A DNA stretch of 64,000 nt from Synechococcus sp. PCC 7336 (GCF_000332275.1 NZ_CM001776.1:3041737-3105736), one strand, 5' to 3'; positions 17,965-27,901 are shown, counted from the first letter of the stretch. Translations and numbers: made by a program. The notes: generated by a model not told the origin, from the letters alone.

Positions 17965-18119
17965 AGCAACAGCCTCAAACCCGCAATCTACCGTTTGGTT
18001 CCCCTTCCGCCAAAATTACGGCTGACGCCACGCTTCGCGAGGGGAAAGAGGTTAGGGGATGGGGCTAGGCACCTCTATCGAGATACGTTCGGAATGACTA
18101 TGGGCTTTGTCTGAGCGGC

Positions 18120-19457
18120 TCATAAAATGGGTGGTTGAAGGAATTGGCTAGTTGCAGCCGCCAGCGCCGCGATCGCCACCCCTAGGCTCGATAATAACCC
18201 CAGCCGAAACCACCGTTGTTGCTGTCTGAGAATCTCAATTTCTGCTTTCAGATCCTCGACATTGCCCGCAATATTTCCCGATTCAACTCTGGTTTCCAGA
18301 TCCGAGATTAATGATTGCAAACTAACGATGGATTGAGTGTTGTAGCGTAGTGCTTCTGGCAATTGCTCTTTGAGACGAGAAAACTCGGAGCTCAACTCTA
18401 GCAGCGATCGCGCCACTTCCTCTCGATCGGCTGCCTCCGACTTGCTGGCAATCGCCGCCTGCAGACCGCTCATATCCATTTGGAGTCGCTCGATCGCCGC
18501 TCCCTGTTGCTCGACCTTCGTATTGAAGCTATTGCCCATTTGAGCGAGCTCCTCCCGTGTGGAGGCAATCGCCGCAGTATCGTGCTGGATACCGCGATCG
18601 AGCGTTTCGAGTTGTTCTTCCAACCGCGAGAGTTGTGACTGCAATTGGGCGATCGCTTCGCCTGTCACTCCATCCTCTTTAGCGTCGTTCGCGGCCTGTT
18701 TCTGCTCTAAAACTTCCAGCCGTTCCTGCAAGCTGACAAGGGATTGAGTGTTGTACCGAATGGCTTCGGGCAGTTGTTGCTCTAGAGGCGTGACGGTCGA
18801 TTGCAACCCGTAAATCGAGGTTGACAGTTGCTCTAGCTGTGCCTCAATCTCCGAGGGTTGGCTGAGTCTTTGCTGGAGAGCATCGAGATCGGATCGCAAT
18901 CGAGCAATATCTGCAGGGGCGCTCGCGGCTTGAGGCTCCTCTCGCTGCTGCAATTGTGCGAATTCGGCGCGCAGTTGGACGAGTGCTTCTCGGGTATCAG
19001 CAAGGTCGCTCAGGTGTTGGCTGAGTTCTGCAACTTGCCGCTCTAAAATGACAACGGCTTCAGTGTTGAATTGAATGGCGTCGGGAGCTTCTCCGACAAT
19101 TTCAGTCATTCTGGCTTGAAGAGTAGCCACTTCTGTCTGTAAACCTGTCAAGCTAGACCAGCGATCGGAGGCGTCTCGCAGAGCGTCGAGATCTGTTCTT
19201 AATTGGGCGAAATCGGCCTGCAAAGTGGCGATCGCATCGCTTCGAGCCGCTTCCAGTTGTGCTGAGGGTTGTTGCTCCTTCTCCCCAGCTCGCGCGATCG
19301 CAGGCACTTCCGATCCAGACACCTCTGCGGTTGGGGAACTGCTTTCAGGTGTCTGAGGGGTAAAGGGTTGAGTCGTTGAGGCTTGCTTTTGTTTGCGGGA
19401 ACTCCGACGTCTAGCCACCACTCTGCTCCATGCTCGGACAGATCTTAATTTGGGCAC
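18120..19457 (-). CDS. Long coiled-coil protein with C-terminal membrane anchor
   Basis: A 445-residue protein of no family I recognise. Residues 1-30 are basic (ARRRSSRKQKQ). Residues about 70-410 are a long run of heptads rich in Leu, Ala, Gln and Glu with internal repetition: AIQFNTEAVVILERQVAEL, AIRYNTQSLVSLQERLEVL and ALRYNTQSIVSLQSLISDL show three related units about 100-170 residues apart. A single hydrophobic segment, RLGLLSSLGVAIAALAAA, lies near the end. It is probably tail-anchored with the coil in the cytoplasm. The start appears to be GTG; no in-frame ATG lies nearby. Confidence 0.75.
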   Translation of the reverse strand: MPKLRSVRAWSRVVARRRSSRKQKQASTTQPFTPQTPESSSPTAEVSGSEVPAIARAGEKEQQPSAQLEAARSDAIATLQADFAQLRTDLDALRDASDRWSSLTGLQTEVATLQARMTEIVGEAPDAIQFNTEAVVILERQVAELSQHLSDLADTREALVQLRAEFAQLQQREEPQAASAPADIARLRSDLDALQQRLSQPSEIEAQLEQLSTSIYGLQSTVTPLEQQLPEAIRYNTQSLVSLQERLEVLEQKQAANDAKEDGVTGEAIAQLQSQLSRLEEQLETLDRGIQHDTAAIASTREELAQMGNSFNTKVEQQGAAIERLQMDMSGLQAAIASKSEAADREEVARSLLELSSEFSRLKEQLPEALRYNTQSIVSLQSLISDLETRVESGNIAGNVEDLKAEIEILRQQQRWFRLGLLSSLGVAIAALAAATSQFLQPPIL

Positions 19458-19579
19458 ATCATAGCGCTTTTGTGATTTTGCTTACCATAATGGATCGACC
19501 GTTCTCGACCGCTGCCTTTGACTCACAGCTTGGGCAATTCGGCATTGGGTATGAGTGACTAAAGTTTCCTCGAGATCTT

Positions 19580-19744
19580 ATCCTTAATCTGGGGACTACC
19601 GATGCGGTTAAAGTAGGTCTAACTCTCGATGTCAGCAATGGACCCGTTGAGGGGCTAAACAACCGCCTAAAAATGCTGAAGCGACAGATGTTTGGCCGGA
19701 CTGGGCTAGATCTTTTGGCCAAACGCTTCATCTTGAAAAGATAA
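19580..19744 (+). pseudogene. C-terminal remnant of an ISL3-family transposase
   Basis: The plus-strand frame ends DVSNGPVEGLNNRLKMLKRQMFG then RTGLDLLAKRFILKR and a stop at 19742-19744. This is the conserved tail of ISL3-type transposases (SNGxxEGxxNRLKxLKRxMYGR), including the last catalytic Glu. Nothing resembling the rest of the gene or an inverted repeat is found upstream. Confidence 0.75.
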
Positions 19745-20006
19745 TTTTATACCTGTTGAGTGCTTATCCTGGAGAATATTTTTAGATCGCCTAAAGCGGA
19801 CAAGAGCCCGAAGTTGGCGTTATTTTGCACCCGTGACAGCATGGGACACCCGAGCTCAAATGATAACCTCTGCAAACGCGATCGATTTAATAAGCTCAAA
19901 CCCTTTCTATGTAGGACTTTGCTGCAGAAGGATACAATTAACTTATCGACATCCTCACCCTCTGTCCCCCGTTCATCAAGCAATTTCTGTTGAAAGGACT
20001 CCAACT

Positions 20007-20231
20007 ATGACCACTACTCTGCAAGATCGAATCCAAACTGCGACTGAAGAGGCTCGTGCCATTTGCGAAGAGCTGGGCTCCGACTCTCCCAAGTGTCGTG
20101 CTGCTTGGGATGCGGTGGAAGAGCTGACGGCTGAAGCGAGCCATCAGAAGGCGACCCCAAAGAAATCGCCCTTGGAAGTGTATTGCGACGAAAATCCCGA
20201 TGCAAGCGAGTGCCTGATTTACGACGACTAA
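20007..20231 (+). CDS. cp12: CP12, redox-controlled scaffold of GAPDH and phosphoribulokinase
   Basis: A 74-residue protein of the stroma or cytoplasm that, when oxidised in the dark, binds GAPDH and phosphoribulokinase and switches off the Calvin cycle. It has the canonical features: ARAICEELGSDSPKCRAAWD with the N-terminal Cys pair (20 and 30), the AWDAVEEL core, and the C-terminal Cys pair in YCDENPDASECLIYDD (60 and 69). The ATG at 20007 is preceded by AAAGGA. The longer open frame upstream is not part of the protein. Its presence marks the organism as an oxygenic phototroph. It is monocistronic. Confidence 0.97.
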   Translation: MTTTLQDRIQTATEEARAICEELGSDSPKCRAAWDAVEELTAEASHQKATPKKSPLEVYCDENPDASECLIYDD

Positions 20232-20424
20232 CGGCTGACAAAACGCTGATGCCCATACAAAACCGGTTCGCAAGCCACAATCGACCTGCAAACCGGTTCT
20301 GTATCTTCTCGGACTGGAAGAACTAAACACCAACTCGGTCAGTTTCTCCAACGGAGTTGGATACTGCCAGTGCCTTTGCGAAACAGAGACACTGGCAAGA
20401 TCGACCCGATCGCCGAACTGGATT

Positions 20425-22680
20425 TTAGCTGACGAACTCGAAGCCTTTACTGAAGTCAGAGATCCGCTTGTTTTGGAATACAGCAATCAGATCGTCTGCG
20501 TCACTGAGAGCGCCCGAACCATCGGCATCTAGGAACAAGTCAGTTGTCTTAAACCCACTGCCAGTGACCAACAGATAGTCACTTGCCTCGCCGACTAGCT
20601 CAACGACATCTTTATTTTTGTTGAAGAGGATCAACGTAGCGAAACCATCGCCTTCATAGAAGACGGAGCCTTTTTCACCGAGGATAATGGTGTCACTTCC
20701 AATTCCTCCCCGGATCTTGTCAAAGTCATTGGCACCCAATTGACTGCCAACCCCTTTGATCAAATCGTTGCCGACGCCACCGAGCAGATAGTCATCGCCA
20801 TCGCCGCCCAGTAATCTGTCTTCGCCGAAATTGCCCTTCAGGGTGTCATCGCCATCGCCGCCGAGCAGGACATCGTCGCCGAATTTACCCCTGATGGAGT
20901 CGTCACCCAGACCGCCGAGCAGGTAATCATCGCCAGCCCGACCCTCAATTCTGTCATTACCGGCGTCACCAAAGATTAAGTCATTGGTTATAAAACTCCC
21001 GGAAAGCCTGTCATCCCCAGCGCCACCGGTGATGGTGTTCTCAATTGGGTTGATGAAGGCGTCATCGGTGACGAAGAAGCGGCCATCAGTGATATTGTCT
21101 GCAATGACACTAGCCAAGGAAGTTTCAGACAGATCTGGAGCTAGAACGTCTAAGTGGGCTTGCTCTCCTTCATCCAGGAAGAAGAAGCGATCGCCATCCC
21201 GCAGGCGCACAAACTGGTCGGTCAGAATCGCATCGAATGTCGGGCCGAGCAACTGATTGCCGCCAGCCGTTAACTCAGAGATTCCCCCAATCCAAAGATC
21301 GATTTGACCGACAGAGTCATAGGCTGCCTCGAACAGAGCTCGCACTTCTGCAGAGAAAGGCAGATCGTCGAAACTCTCGATAGGGGCGTCGGGGAAAAGC
21401 TGGTTGTACACCTCGGTATAGCTGGGCAGACCGACTTCGCGACCGCGAGCAATGTTGACCGAAGCCAAGTCAAGCCCGCCGGTAGCCCCCGGGAAGAGGA
21501 AGTTGCGCACCCCGTCAACAATCATGTTGTCGAGTTCTTCAGCCGTCTGCAAGGTCAGACCCGTCAGCAACGAATCCACACCGTCAGCATTAATCTCGAA
21601 CGGATTGAAGAAGGATGCAGCGAGAGTGGCACTTGAAACCCCCTCTCCGTCCACCCGAAGTAGGGTGTCGGTCAGCAGAGTGTGGCCCAAGCGGAAAACA
21701 GCATTCGCGAACTCTTGGCTGACACTCGGATCGACAGTTGGGTCATAGCCTTCGTAGCTATCCAGCAGGTTTTCGCCAATCAATAGAGGCAAGAATTCCT
21801 GATAGGTAATCAACTGAAGTTGAGCTCCAATCACCTTGCGGGTCGACTGGTACAAGAATTCATCTAAGGCTTCTTCGCCCACTAAATCAGTACTGGCGAG
21901 AAACTCGTCGTATTTCTCTGCCAACGCTGCTTCGCCCGCATCCAACCGCTCTGCCAGTTCTCCAGCGAAGCGATTGTGTTCGCGCACGAATAAGGTGTGG
22001 ACCGCCGTTAAGCCGGTTTGCTCGTTGGCACGAATATCGCCAGCAACGAAAAGAATCTCATCTGGAAAACCAAGGGCATTGGCATTGGCAATGGGGTTAT
22101 CGGCATCGTTTAATGGCAAAAAGACTTCGCCATCCGGCCCCGCAGATGTAGCCAGCAGCCCGCCAGACCCAGCACGCAAGGCTTCCGCCCGCTCGTCTTC
22201 AGAGCCGTATACGTTCGAACCGTCAATAAAATGAGTGATTTCGTTAATGTTTTCGCGCGGAGTCGTTTCTCCGGTGCCTTCTGCTGCCGGCACTCGAATA
22301 AACGGCAGTTCCGTAATCCCGTCTTGGACGAACGGATCGCTGAGATCGTCTTGGGGCACGGGAATGGGCGTGAAGTCTTCTGCGGGGCTGGCACCGCTAG
22401 CCTCATTCAAATCGAGATCGTGGTCGAGAAACTGTCCCCACTGCCACAGCCAGTTGCTGGCACTGAGGAAATTGGGGATCGAACCTTCCTGTTCGACAAC
22501 AATATTACTGATGGTGCGGGGATTGGGCAGGGTAGAGCTATCAAATTCTCCACCGCGCGGGACACTAATGCCATCTTCGAAGGCGGGGTCAAACAGCCGA
22601 ATTAATTCAGTCTCAGCCTCACCCAAGGTAGGGTTGGCAATGTTGTTGCCAAGGCCATTAATGGTACGAAATTCACCCAT
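20425..22680 (-). CDS. Secreted haem peroxidase (animal-type) with RTX calcium-binding repeats
   Basis: A 751-residue protein. Residues about 30-560 form an animal-type haem peroxidase (peroxidasin/myeloperoxidase clan): WGQFLDHDLDL with the distal His (87), ITHFIDGSNVYG, LFVREHNR, and VFRLGHTLL with the proximal His (near 333). Residues about 573-667 are RTX nonapeptide repeats (GDAGNDRIEGRAGDDYLLGG and so on) that bind calcium and mark export by a type I secretion system. No N-terminal signal peptide is seen, as expected for that route. The ATG at 22680 is chosen because the peroxidase family begins MGEFRTINGxGNN; 55 upstream codons look unrelated. Cyanobacterial relatives are linked to extracellular oxidation and grazer or biofilm responses. 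Confidence 0.92.
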   Translation of the reverse strand: MGEFRTINGLGNNIANPTLGEAETELIRLFDPAFEDGISVPRGGEFDSSTLPNPRTISNIVVEQEGSIPNFLSASNWLWQWGQFLDHDLDLNEASGASPAEDFTPIPVPQDDLSDPFVQDGITELPFIRVPAAEGTGETTPRENINEITHFIDGSNVYGSEDERAEALRAGSGGLLATSAGPDGEVFLPLNDADNPIANANALGFPDEILFVAGDIRANEQTGLTAVHTLFVREHNRFAGELAERLDAGEAALAEKYDEFLASTDLVGEEALDEFLYQSTRKVIGAQLQLITYQEFLPLLIGENLLDSYEGYDPTVDPSVSQEFANAVFRLGHTLLTDTLLRVDGEGVSSATLAASFFNPFEINADGVDSLLTGLTLQTAEELDNMIVDGVRNFLFPGATGGLDLASVNIARGREVGLPSYTEVYNQLFPDAPIESFDDLPFSAEVRALFEAAYDSVGQIDLWIGGISELTAGGNQLLGPTFDAILTDQFVRLRDGDRFFFLDEGEQAHLDVLAPDLSETSLASVIADNITDGRFFVTDDAFINPIENTITGGAGDDRLSGSFITNDLIFGDAGNDRIEGRAGDDYLLGGLGDDSIRGKFGDDVLLGGDGDDTLKGNFGEDRLLGGDGDDYLLGGVGNDLIKGVGSQLGANDFDKIRGGIGSDTIILGEKGSVFYEGDGFATLILFNKNKDVVELVGEASDYLLVTGSGFKTTDLFLDADGSGALSDADDLIAVFQNKRISDFSKGFEFVS

Positions 22681-24223
22681 TGTGTCGTTCTCTCTTTTCA
22701 AAAAAGACAATAGCCGCATGTGAGAAGTACGAATACTACTCATAATTGGTGATGTAGCCAAAGACTCTGCCACCTTCGTCAGAAGCAGGCTGCAGGAGTC
22801 ATCGATTGAAGCAAAGACTTGATACTTGCTTGAGATTGGTTTCAAGGCTCAGCTTTAGCCGCCAATCTCATCTCTCAAAGCTACAGTGCCCTCCACAGTC
22901 CCAACATTTTTCCTCCAAATCACGAGGTTTGACCCTCGTCTCTCTTGCTAAGCAAGAAGGTTCACGGCGCTACCAAGCTATTGCCAGTCTACGAGCCGCC
23001 GTCGTACAGAGCGAACCTATACACTCCACCAACTATGAGGCGAAGCAAAGGTTCTTCAGGATTATACCCGCCAAACGAAGAAGCAAGGCAACCATAAGAC
23101 ATTTAGCAGGCAATCAGTAATTGAATAAGGCACTTATCAGGCAAAGCCTTCAAAACCTCAGCCAACCGAAATCATGCTACTTAGTATTTACACTTAAATT
23201 GTGACCTTTGCAAGAAAGTTCACATAGAGTAAAGCTCCTTGACACAATCTTGAATTTTAAGCGCCCGCCGATGCTTGGGGTTGACGATTACATTTTTCTG
23301 AATTAGGGATTATAAGTTTATCTCCACAGCTGTCTTCAGATTCTACACAAAGTCACTGTCAGGGCATCTGAGGCTATTCATAACCTGCTAATAACCTCCT
23401 TGACATTGCATATCTTTACGGCTATGGAGTTACTACATCGCTATAGATCGGAAGTCTTAGCCACAGTACAATCCTTGTTGGCTCTGCATTTCAGAGGTTA
23501 CGTCATCATATCTTAAGAATTGGATAAGACTATATTTACGTTTTCTTAAAAGGAACTCGATTTGGTAATGCACCTAATACTTACGTATCGTACATTTTTG
23601 CCGATCTGGCAAAGAATTTGTTGTTTATTCTCCGAGCTGTTAAATTGAGTTTTTAGTCCTTTTAGGATTTTCTGATAGAGATTAATTCTTTCTAGTTTTT
23701 TGAGGCTTTAATTGGATTAAATTTTTAGATTGTATTTTTGGAAAGTCTATCTTCTGTCTGTAATCTTTGGAGTCTAGATATTTTGAGATCGGTTGATTAT
23801 TTTGCGATCTTCTCAATCGTTGCTGTAATTGAGTGAGATCGCCTCCCCCGCCAAAGCCAAGCCAGTCAGGGATTGTGGGTGGGGAAGGGTAGTGATTGGG
23901 CTGGATGGCAAGGCTCAGTGCCAACAACTATTTATACAGGTTGAAGTAGATTTTTTCGTCGGTGGTTATCCAGGAGCAAACTCGAATACATTTATAAAAT
24001 TAAATCGAGATCGCGAGTGCCGAATTGTCTTGCCGAGAACAAAAACCTGTACTTATCCCAAGACAGCCGTAAAAAAACAACCGCGAGACATTAGAGAGAA
24101 TGGAGCTCTCGTTAGATCTCGCGGCCCAATCTTGAAGCACTCAAAAACCGATCCTTAAAGGATCCTCGGAATGCTCGATTTATAAAGTTTCTGCGATCGC
24201 CCGCACTTGCGGGCAACGTTGCC
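22681..24223. other. Long gene-poor region, AT-rich in the centre
   Basis: About 1.5 kb without a recognisable gene. The stretch 23130-23800 is clearly more AT-rich than its surroundings. Open frames at 22806-23120 and 23829-24158 show no motif and no ribosome-binding site. It may hold the peroxidase promoter near its left end. Confidence 0.45.
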
Positions 24224-24586
24224 TTAACCAGAGCGGTTTTGGCGGCGGCGCAAAACCGCTCCACCACTCAAGGCAAAGAGAGTGCCGACAATCGTGATGG
24301 GTTCGGGCACTCCTCAAGCTTCAGCCGTCAAGAAGGCATTCGACTGAATGCTGGTGATGCCGGTGTTGCGCAGAAGCACATTCGATAGCGTGGTGTTTTG
24401 GGCGTAGAAGGCGAGCAGATCGCCGAAAGCACCCGTGTATTGGTCGCCGTTCAGGTAGAAAAAGCGATCGCCATCCCGCAGGCGAGAGAACTGGTCGGCC
24501 AAGATGAAGCCGAAGGTTTCGCCAAATAAGCCACCTTGAGGTTTATTGGCGTCATATTGAACGAGGCTGTCATTTAACTCACAAGC
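24224..24586 (-). pseudogene. Remnant of a peroxidase-like gene ending in a PEP-CTERM signal
   Basis: The minus-strand frame reads QYDANKPQGGLFGETFGF, then ADQFSRLRDGDRFFYL, which parallels TDQFVRLRDGDRFFFL of the intact peroxidase at 20425-22680. It continues to FLTAEA and an in-frame TGA, then directly GVPEPITIVGTLFALSG and GGAVLRRRQNR before TAA. The part after the TGA is a textbook PEP-CTERM sorting tail (PEP motif, hydrophobic segment, Arg cluster). The 5' part of the gene is missing; the frame closes at a TAG upstream. Confidence 0.8.
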
Positions 24587-24751
24587 CTATCGCGGCCCCT
24601 CGTGCGAGCAACTGTACAGGCAGGGCTCTCTCAGATAATTGCTTCTGCTTATCCTGCCCATTAGATTGTTACATAATGCAAACTTAGTCTAAGAAATATA
24701 ATTGAAGCATTGAGGTGACTTCAACACTTAGAAATTTGCTGGAAACCCGAG

Positions 24752-24898
24752 ATGACGACAGAAAGCGCGATCGCAACCCCTCAGACGGCAGACGGGCAGG
24801 CTCTGGAGCAACAACAGTCCACGAGTTTTTTCTGCGGTTGTCCCATTGCCAGCAACGAGATCGACAGTCCTGAAGAGCTGATGGGTTATCTCGACTAG
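24752..24898 (+). CDS. Possible 48-residue small protein
   Basis: A short frame from ATG at 24752 to TAG at 24896-24898 with a GGAAA box about nine bases upstream. The product begins MTTESAIATPQTADGQALEQ and ends TSFFCGCPIASNEIDSPEEL plus five residues. It has a polar N-terminal half, then a compact segment with a CGC pair. The layout resembles a leader-plus-core peptide, but no modifying enzyme is nearby, so function is unknown. It faces recQ tail to tail. It could be a chance frame. Confidence 0.35.
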   Translation: MTTESAIATPQTADGQALEQQQSTSFFCGCPIASNEIDSPEELMGYLD

Positions 24899-24923
24899 TC
24901 TGGCTGACATCAGTTCTGCGGAT

Positions 24924-26333
24924 TTAGCGGGTGCAGTTGTCGCAGGTGCCACAGGGGCGATCGCCGCAATAGCCTAGCGCTTTAGACACCACCTGCCAGC
25001 GACAGTGACGGGTGGTCGCCAACTGTTCTACCGCTCCGCTCAATGCAACTCTAGTGGGATGGGATTGGCGAGCTGGGGGTGACTGCAGCCGAAAGGAGAA
25101 TGGATCGTCCCATTCCAAGTGCCCCGAGCGGTGGAGTTGAGCCAGCGCTAGCTTGGCTGCCGGACCGTGTTTGGAGATCGCTGCTTCGTATTGACCCCGC
25201 TCGGGCAAACGGGTGCGTAGCCTCTCAGCCTGACGTTCTAGGGTTGTGCCTTGCTGGCGAAAGTACTGTTGTAGTTGGCGATCGCCCCCATCGAGCAATC
25301 CCGTCGGCTCCGATGCCAGCATCAAGGCCGTGGCAGGTTTTCCATCCCGTCCGGCTCGACCCACTTCCTGAACGTAATCGGCGATTGTGGGTGGCGGCTG
25401 AAAGTGGGCGATCCAGCGGACTGCCGGTCGGTCGATGCCCATCCCAAACGCATTTGTGCAGACTAAAAATGGGCGATCGCCATTCAACCATTCCCGTTCT
25501 AAGCGACGACGTTCCTCAGTGCCCAGTCCGCCGTGATAAGCCGCTGCAAACAAGCCTCGTTTCGCCAGTTTTTGCACCAGCTCGCCACAGGTAGCCCGCG
25601 TGCGAGCGTACACCAATCCTGCTGTTCCCTGCTGTTGCTGAATAAATTTGGCCAGTTGTTGCAAGCGTCCTGCCGGGGTCCAAGCATAGCGCACCTGCAG
25701 GCGAATATTGGTGCGCTCCGGACTAGCTCGCACTACGAGCGGATCCCTTAGGTGCAACACTCGCCGCAAGAGCTGCTGGGTGTCGCGATCGGCAGTGGCG
25801 GTAAAGGCTGCGAGGGGAAACGAGCGCGAGAGTCCGCGACGAACGGCCCCCAGGCGCATAAAGTCGGGTCGAAACGATGTCCCCCAAGCTGCTACGGTGT
25901 GGGCTTCATCGATAATGGCCCCGGCGATCGCGATCTGCCCCTGCTGCAACCTCGACCACATCGGCGGACTGAGCAGAGTTTCGGGAGAGAGGTACAGCAG
26001 GCGCAATTGTCCTGCATCCAACTGTCGCAGTACCTGTCGCCGTTCCTGTGGAGGTAATTGGCTATGCAGGGCTGCTGCCGACAACCGCCGCTGGCGCAGT
26101 TGCCCGACTTGGTCTTCCATCAAGGCAACAAGCGGGGAGATAACCAATGTCGTGCCCGTTTGGAGAATGGCTGGCAGTTGAAAGCAGAGGGATTTGCCAA
26201 ACCCTGTGGGCAAGATGACGAGTGCATCTCTCCCCTCTAAGAGCGAGTGGATGACTTCTGCCTGGGGCGATCGCAGGCGATCGTATCCCCAGTGGCGTTG
26301 CAGCACTGTCAGCAATTCAGCAGGCAGGCGCAT
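24924..26333 (-). CDS. recQ: RecQ-type ATP-dependent DNA helicase
   Basis: A 469-residue 3'-5' DNA helicase for recombination and repair. The motifs are in order: HWGYDRLRSPQAEVI (motif 0), PTGFGKSLCFQLP (Walker A), VISPLVALMEDQV, IIDEAHTVAAWGTSFRPDF (DEAH plus the RecQ aromatic loop), LAAFTATAD, then in lobe 2 GLVYARTRATCGEL, AYHGGLGTEERR, NAFGMGIDRPAVRWIAHF and QEVGRAGRDGKPA. The zinc domain closes the protein with four Cys in CGDRPCGTCDNC and nearby. There is no winged helix or HRDC domain, as in several cyanobacterial RecQ proteins. The ATG at 26333 fits the family start; the frame extends upstream to a TTG that overlaps the ugd stop. Confidence 0.92.
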   Translation of the reverse strand: MRLPAELLTVLQRHWGYDRLRSPQAEVIHSLLEGRDALVILPTGFGKSLCFQLPAILQTGTTLVISPLVALMEDQVGQLRQRRLSAAALHSQLPPQERRQVLRQLDAGQLRLLYLSPETLLSPPMWSRLQQGQIAIAGAIIDEAHTVAAWGTSFRPDFMRLGAVRRGLSRSFPLAAFTATADRDTQQLLRRVLHLRDPLVVRASPERTNIRLQVRYAWTPAGRLQQLAKFIQQQQGTAGLVYARTRATCGELVQKLAKRGLFAAAYHGGLGTEERRRLEREWLNGDRPFLVCTNAFGMGIDRPAVRWIAHFQPPPTIADYVQEVGRAGRDGKPATALMLASEPTGLLDGGDRQLQQYFRQQGTTLERQAERLRTRLPERGQYEAAISKHGPAAKLALAQLHRSGHLEWDDPFSFRLQSPPARQSHPTRVALSGAVEQLATTRHCRWQVVSKALGYCGDRPCGTCDNCTR

Positions 26334-26388
26334 GTTCGACCATTGTCCTTGAATTTCGACAGATGACTGCGACACCGCGCGATCGCCC

Positions 26389-27774
26389 TTAGTGGCCAAA
26401 CCCGAGATAGGTAAAGCCCGCCGCTTCTAATTGGGCTTTGTTCAAGACATTGCGACCGTCAACCATCACCTTCTGAGCCATCAGTTCCCCCAGCTTGGCG
26501 TAATCGGCATCGAGGAAATCCTGCCAATCGGTCACTAGCACGAGTGCATCGCAACCATCGGCCAATCGCTCTAAGTCCGTTTCCACCACCACGCCGGCTA
26601 ACCCTTGACTACTGCCAGATTGAGATAGCAGCGGGTCGAAGGCTTTAACTTTGGCCCCCAGGTGGTTGAGTTGGGCGATCGCATCGAGGGATGGCGCATC
26701 TCGCATGTCATCGGTGTTGGGTTTGAATGTGAGTCCCAGCAAGCCAATGGTTTTACCCTTCAAAATTTTGAGCTGCTGTTGCAGTTTCTCGATCGCGAGG
26801 TGGCGCTGCTTGCGATTGACACTGACTGTGGATTTCAGTAACTCGGCTTCATACCCATAGTCTGCCGCTGTATGTACGAGAGCTGACACGTCTTTCGGGA
26901 AGCAAGAACCTCCCCAGCCCAAACCCGCTTGCAAGAACTTACTGCCAATGCGGGAGTCTAGGCCAATCCCTTTCGCCACTTCTACGACATCGGCACCGAC
27001 GCGATCGCAAATATTGGCAATCTCGTTGATAAAGCTAATTTTCGTGGCGAGATAGGCATTGGAGGCGTACTTCACCATCTCGGCAGAACTGAGATCGGTA
27101 ATTGCAACCGGCACGGGCGGTAGAGACTTATCTTCGGCATAGCTGCGATCGACGATCGGGGCATAGAGCTCTTGCATCAGCTCGATCGCCTTCTCGCTAT
27201 TGCCCCCCAAGACAATCCGATCGGGATTGAGGGTATCGTAAACTGCCGATCCCTCCCGCAAAAATTCGGGGTTGCTCACCACTTCAAATTGAGGGGCGGG
27301 CAGAGCATCGGGAATGCCGCCTGCCGTCACCCCCACGAGTGATTTTTGGCTTTCGGCCATGCCCTCCAACACGATCATGCGCACCCAATCGCCGGAGCCA
27401 ATCGGCACGGTAGATTTGTTGACAATCACTTTGAAATCGCCATTGAGATGGGAGCCAATGCCGCGAGCCACAGCCTCGACGTAACGGGTATCGCTTTCTC
27501 CCGTGGGCAAGGCTGGGGTGCCGACTGCGATAAACAGAATTTCGCCGTGGTTGACTCCAGCCTCTAAATCGGTGGTGAACTGAATCCGTCCGTCCGCCAG
27601 CGTTGTTTCGATCAGCTCTGTCAGGCCCGGTTCGTGAATGGGGGACTGACCCGATTGCATGAGTTTGACTTTGGCTTCGTTATTGTCTACGCAGATGACA
27701 TCGTGACCGATGTGGGCCAGACACACCCCCGTCACTAAGCCGACATATCCCGTTCCAATGACGCAAACTCGCAT
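26389..27774 (-). CDS. ugd: UDP-glucose 6-dehydrogenase
   Basis: A 461-residue NAD-dependent enzyme oxidising UDP-glucose to UDP-glucuronate, a precursor for cell-surface polysaccharides. The N-terminal Rossmann motif VIGTGYVGLVTGVCLA, the central KYASNAYLATKISFINEIAN and the catalytic Cys in GWGGSCFPKDV are all present, as is GLTFKPNTDDMRDAPS of the C-terminal domain. It lies downstream of uxs on the same strand with a 127-base gap that contains two HIP1 octamers. The adjoining uxs gene uses its product, so the two form a short pathway UDP-glucose to UDP-xylose. Confidence 0.95.
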   Translation of the reverse strand: MRVCVIGTGYVGLVTGVCLAHIGHDVICVDNNEAKVKLMQSGQSPIHEPGLTELIETTLADGRIQFTTDLEAGVNHGEILFIAVGTPALPTGESDTRYVEAVARGIGSHLNGDFKVIVNKSTVPIGSGDWVRMIVLEGMAESQKSLVGVTAGGIPDALPAPQFEVVSNPEFLREGSAVYDTLNPDRIVLGGNSEKAIELMQELYAPIVDRSYAEDKSLPPVPVAITDLSSAEMVKYASNAYLATKISFINEIANICDRVGADVVEVAKGIGLDSRIGSKFLQAGLGWGGSCFPKDVSALVHTAADYGYEAELLKSTVSVNRKQRHLAIEKLQQQLKILKGKTIGLLGLTFKPNTDDMRDAPSLDAIAQLNHLGAKVKAFDPLLSQSGSSQGLAGVVVETDLERLADGCDALVLVTDWQDFLDADYAKLGELMAQKVMVDGRNVLNKAQLEAAGFTYLGFGH

Positions 27775-27901
27775 GTGTAATGCTCCTCTCCTAAATTTGT
27801 GAGTTTATATTAGTGATTCATGCAGTCGATATTGTTCGAGCAATTTAGCGGTGAAGCGATCGCCTCAGATTGAGAGCGATCGCAACTGAGCTCAATGTTC
27901 T

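Noticed and set aside
22806-24158. Possible genes in the gap after the peroxidase (22806-23120, 23829-24158)
   Set aside because: Composition and residue pattern are unlike the neighbouring genes, with no start signals and no motifs.
24728-24952. Minus-strand frame of 74 codons downstream of recQ
   Set aside because: It overlaps the zinc-binding 3' end of recQ in another frame and shows no motif. The plus-strand 48-codon frame in the same place is the better candidate.
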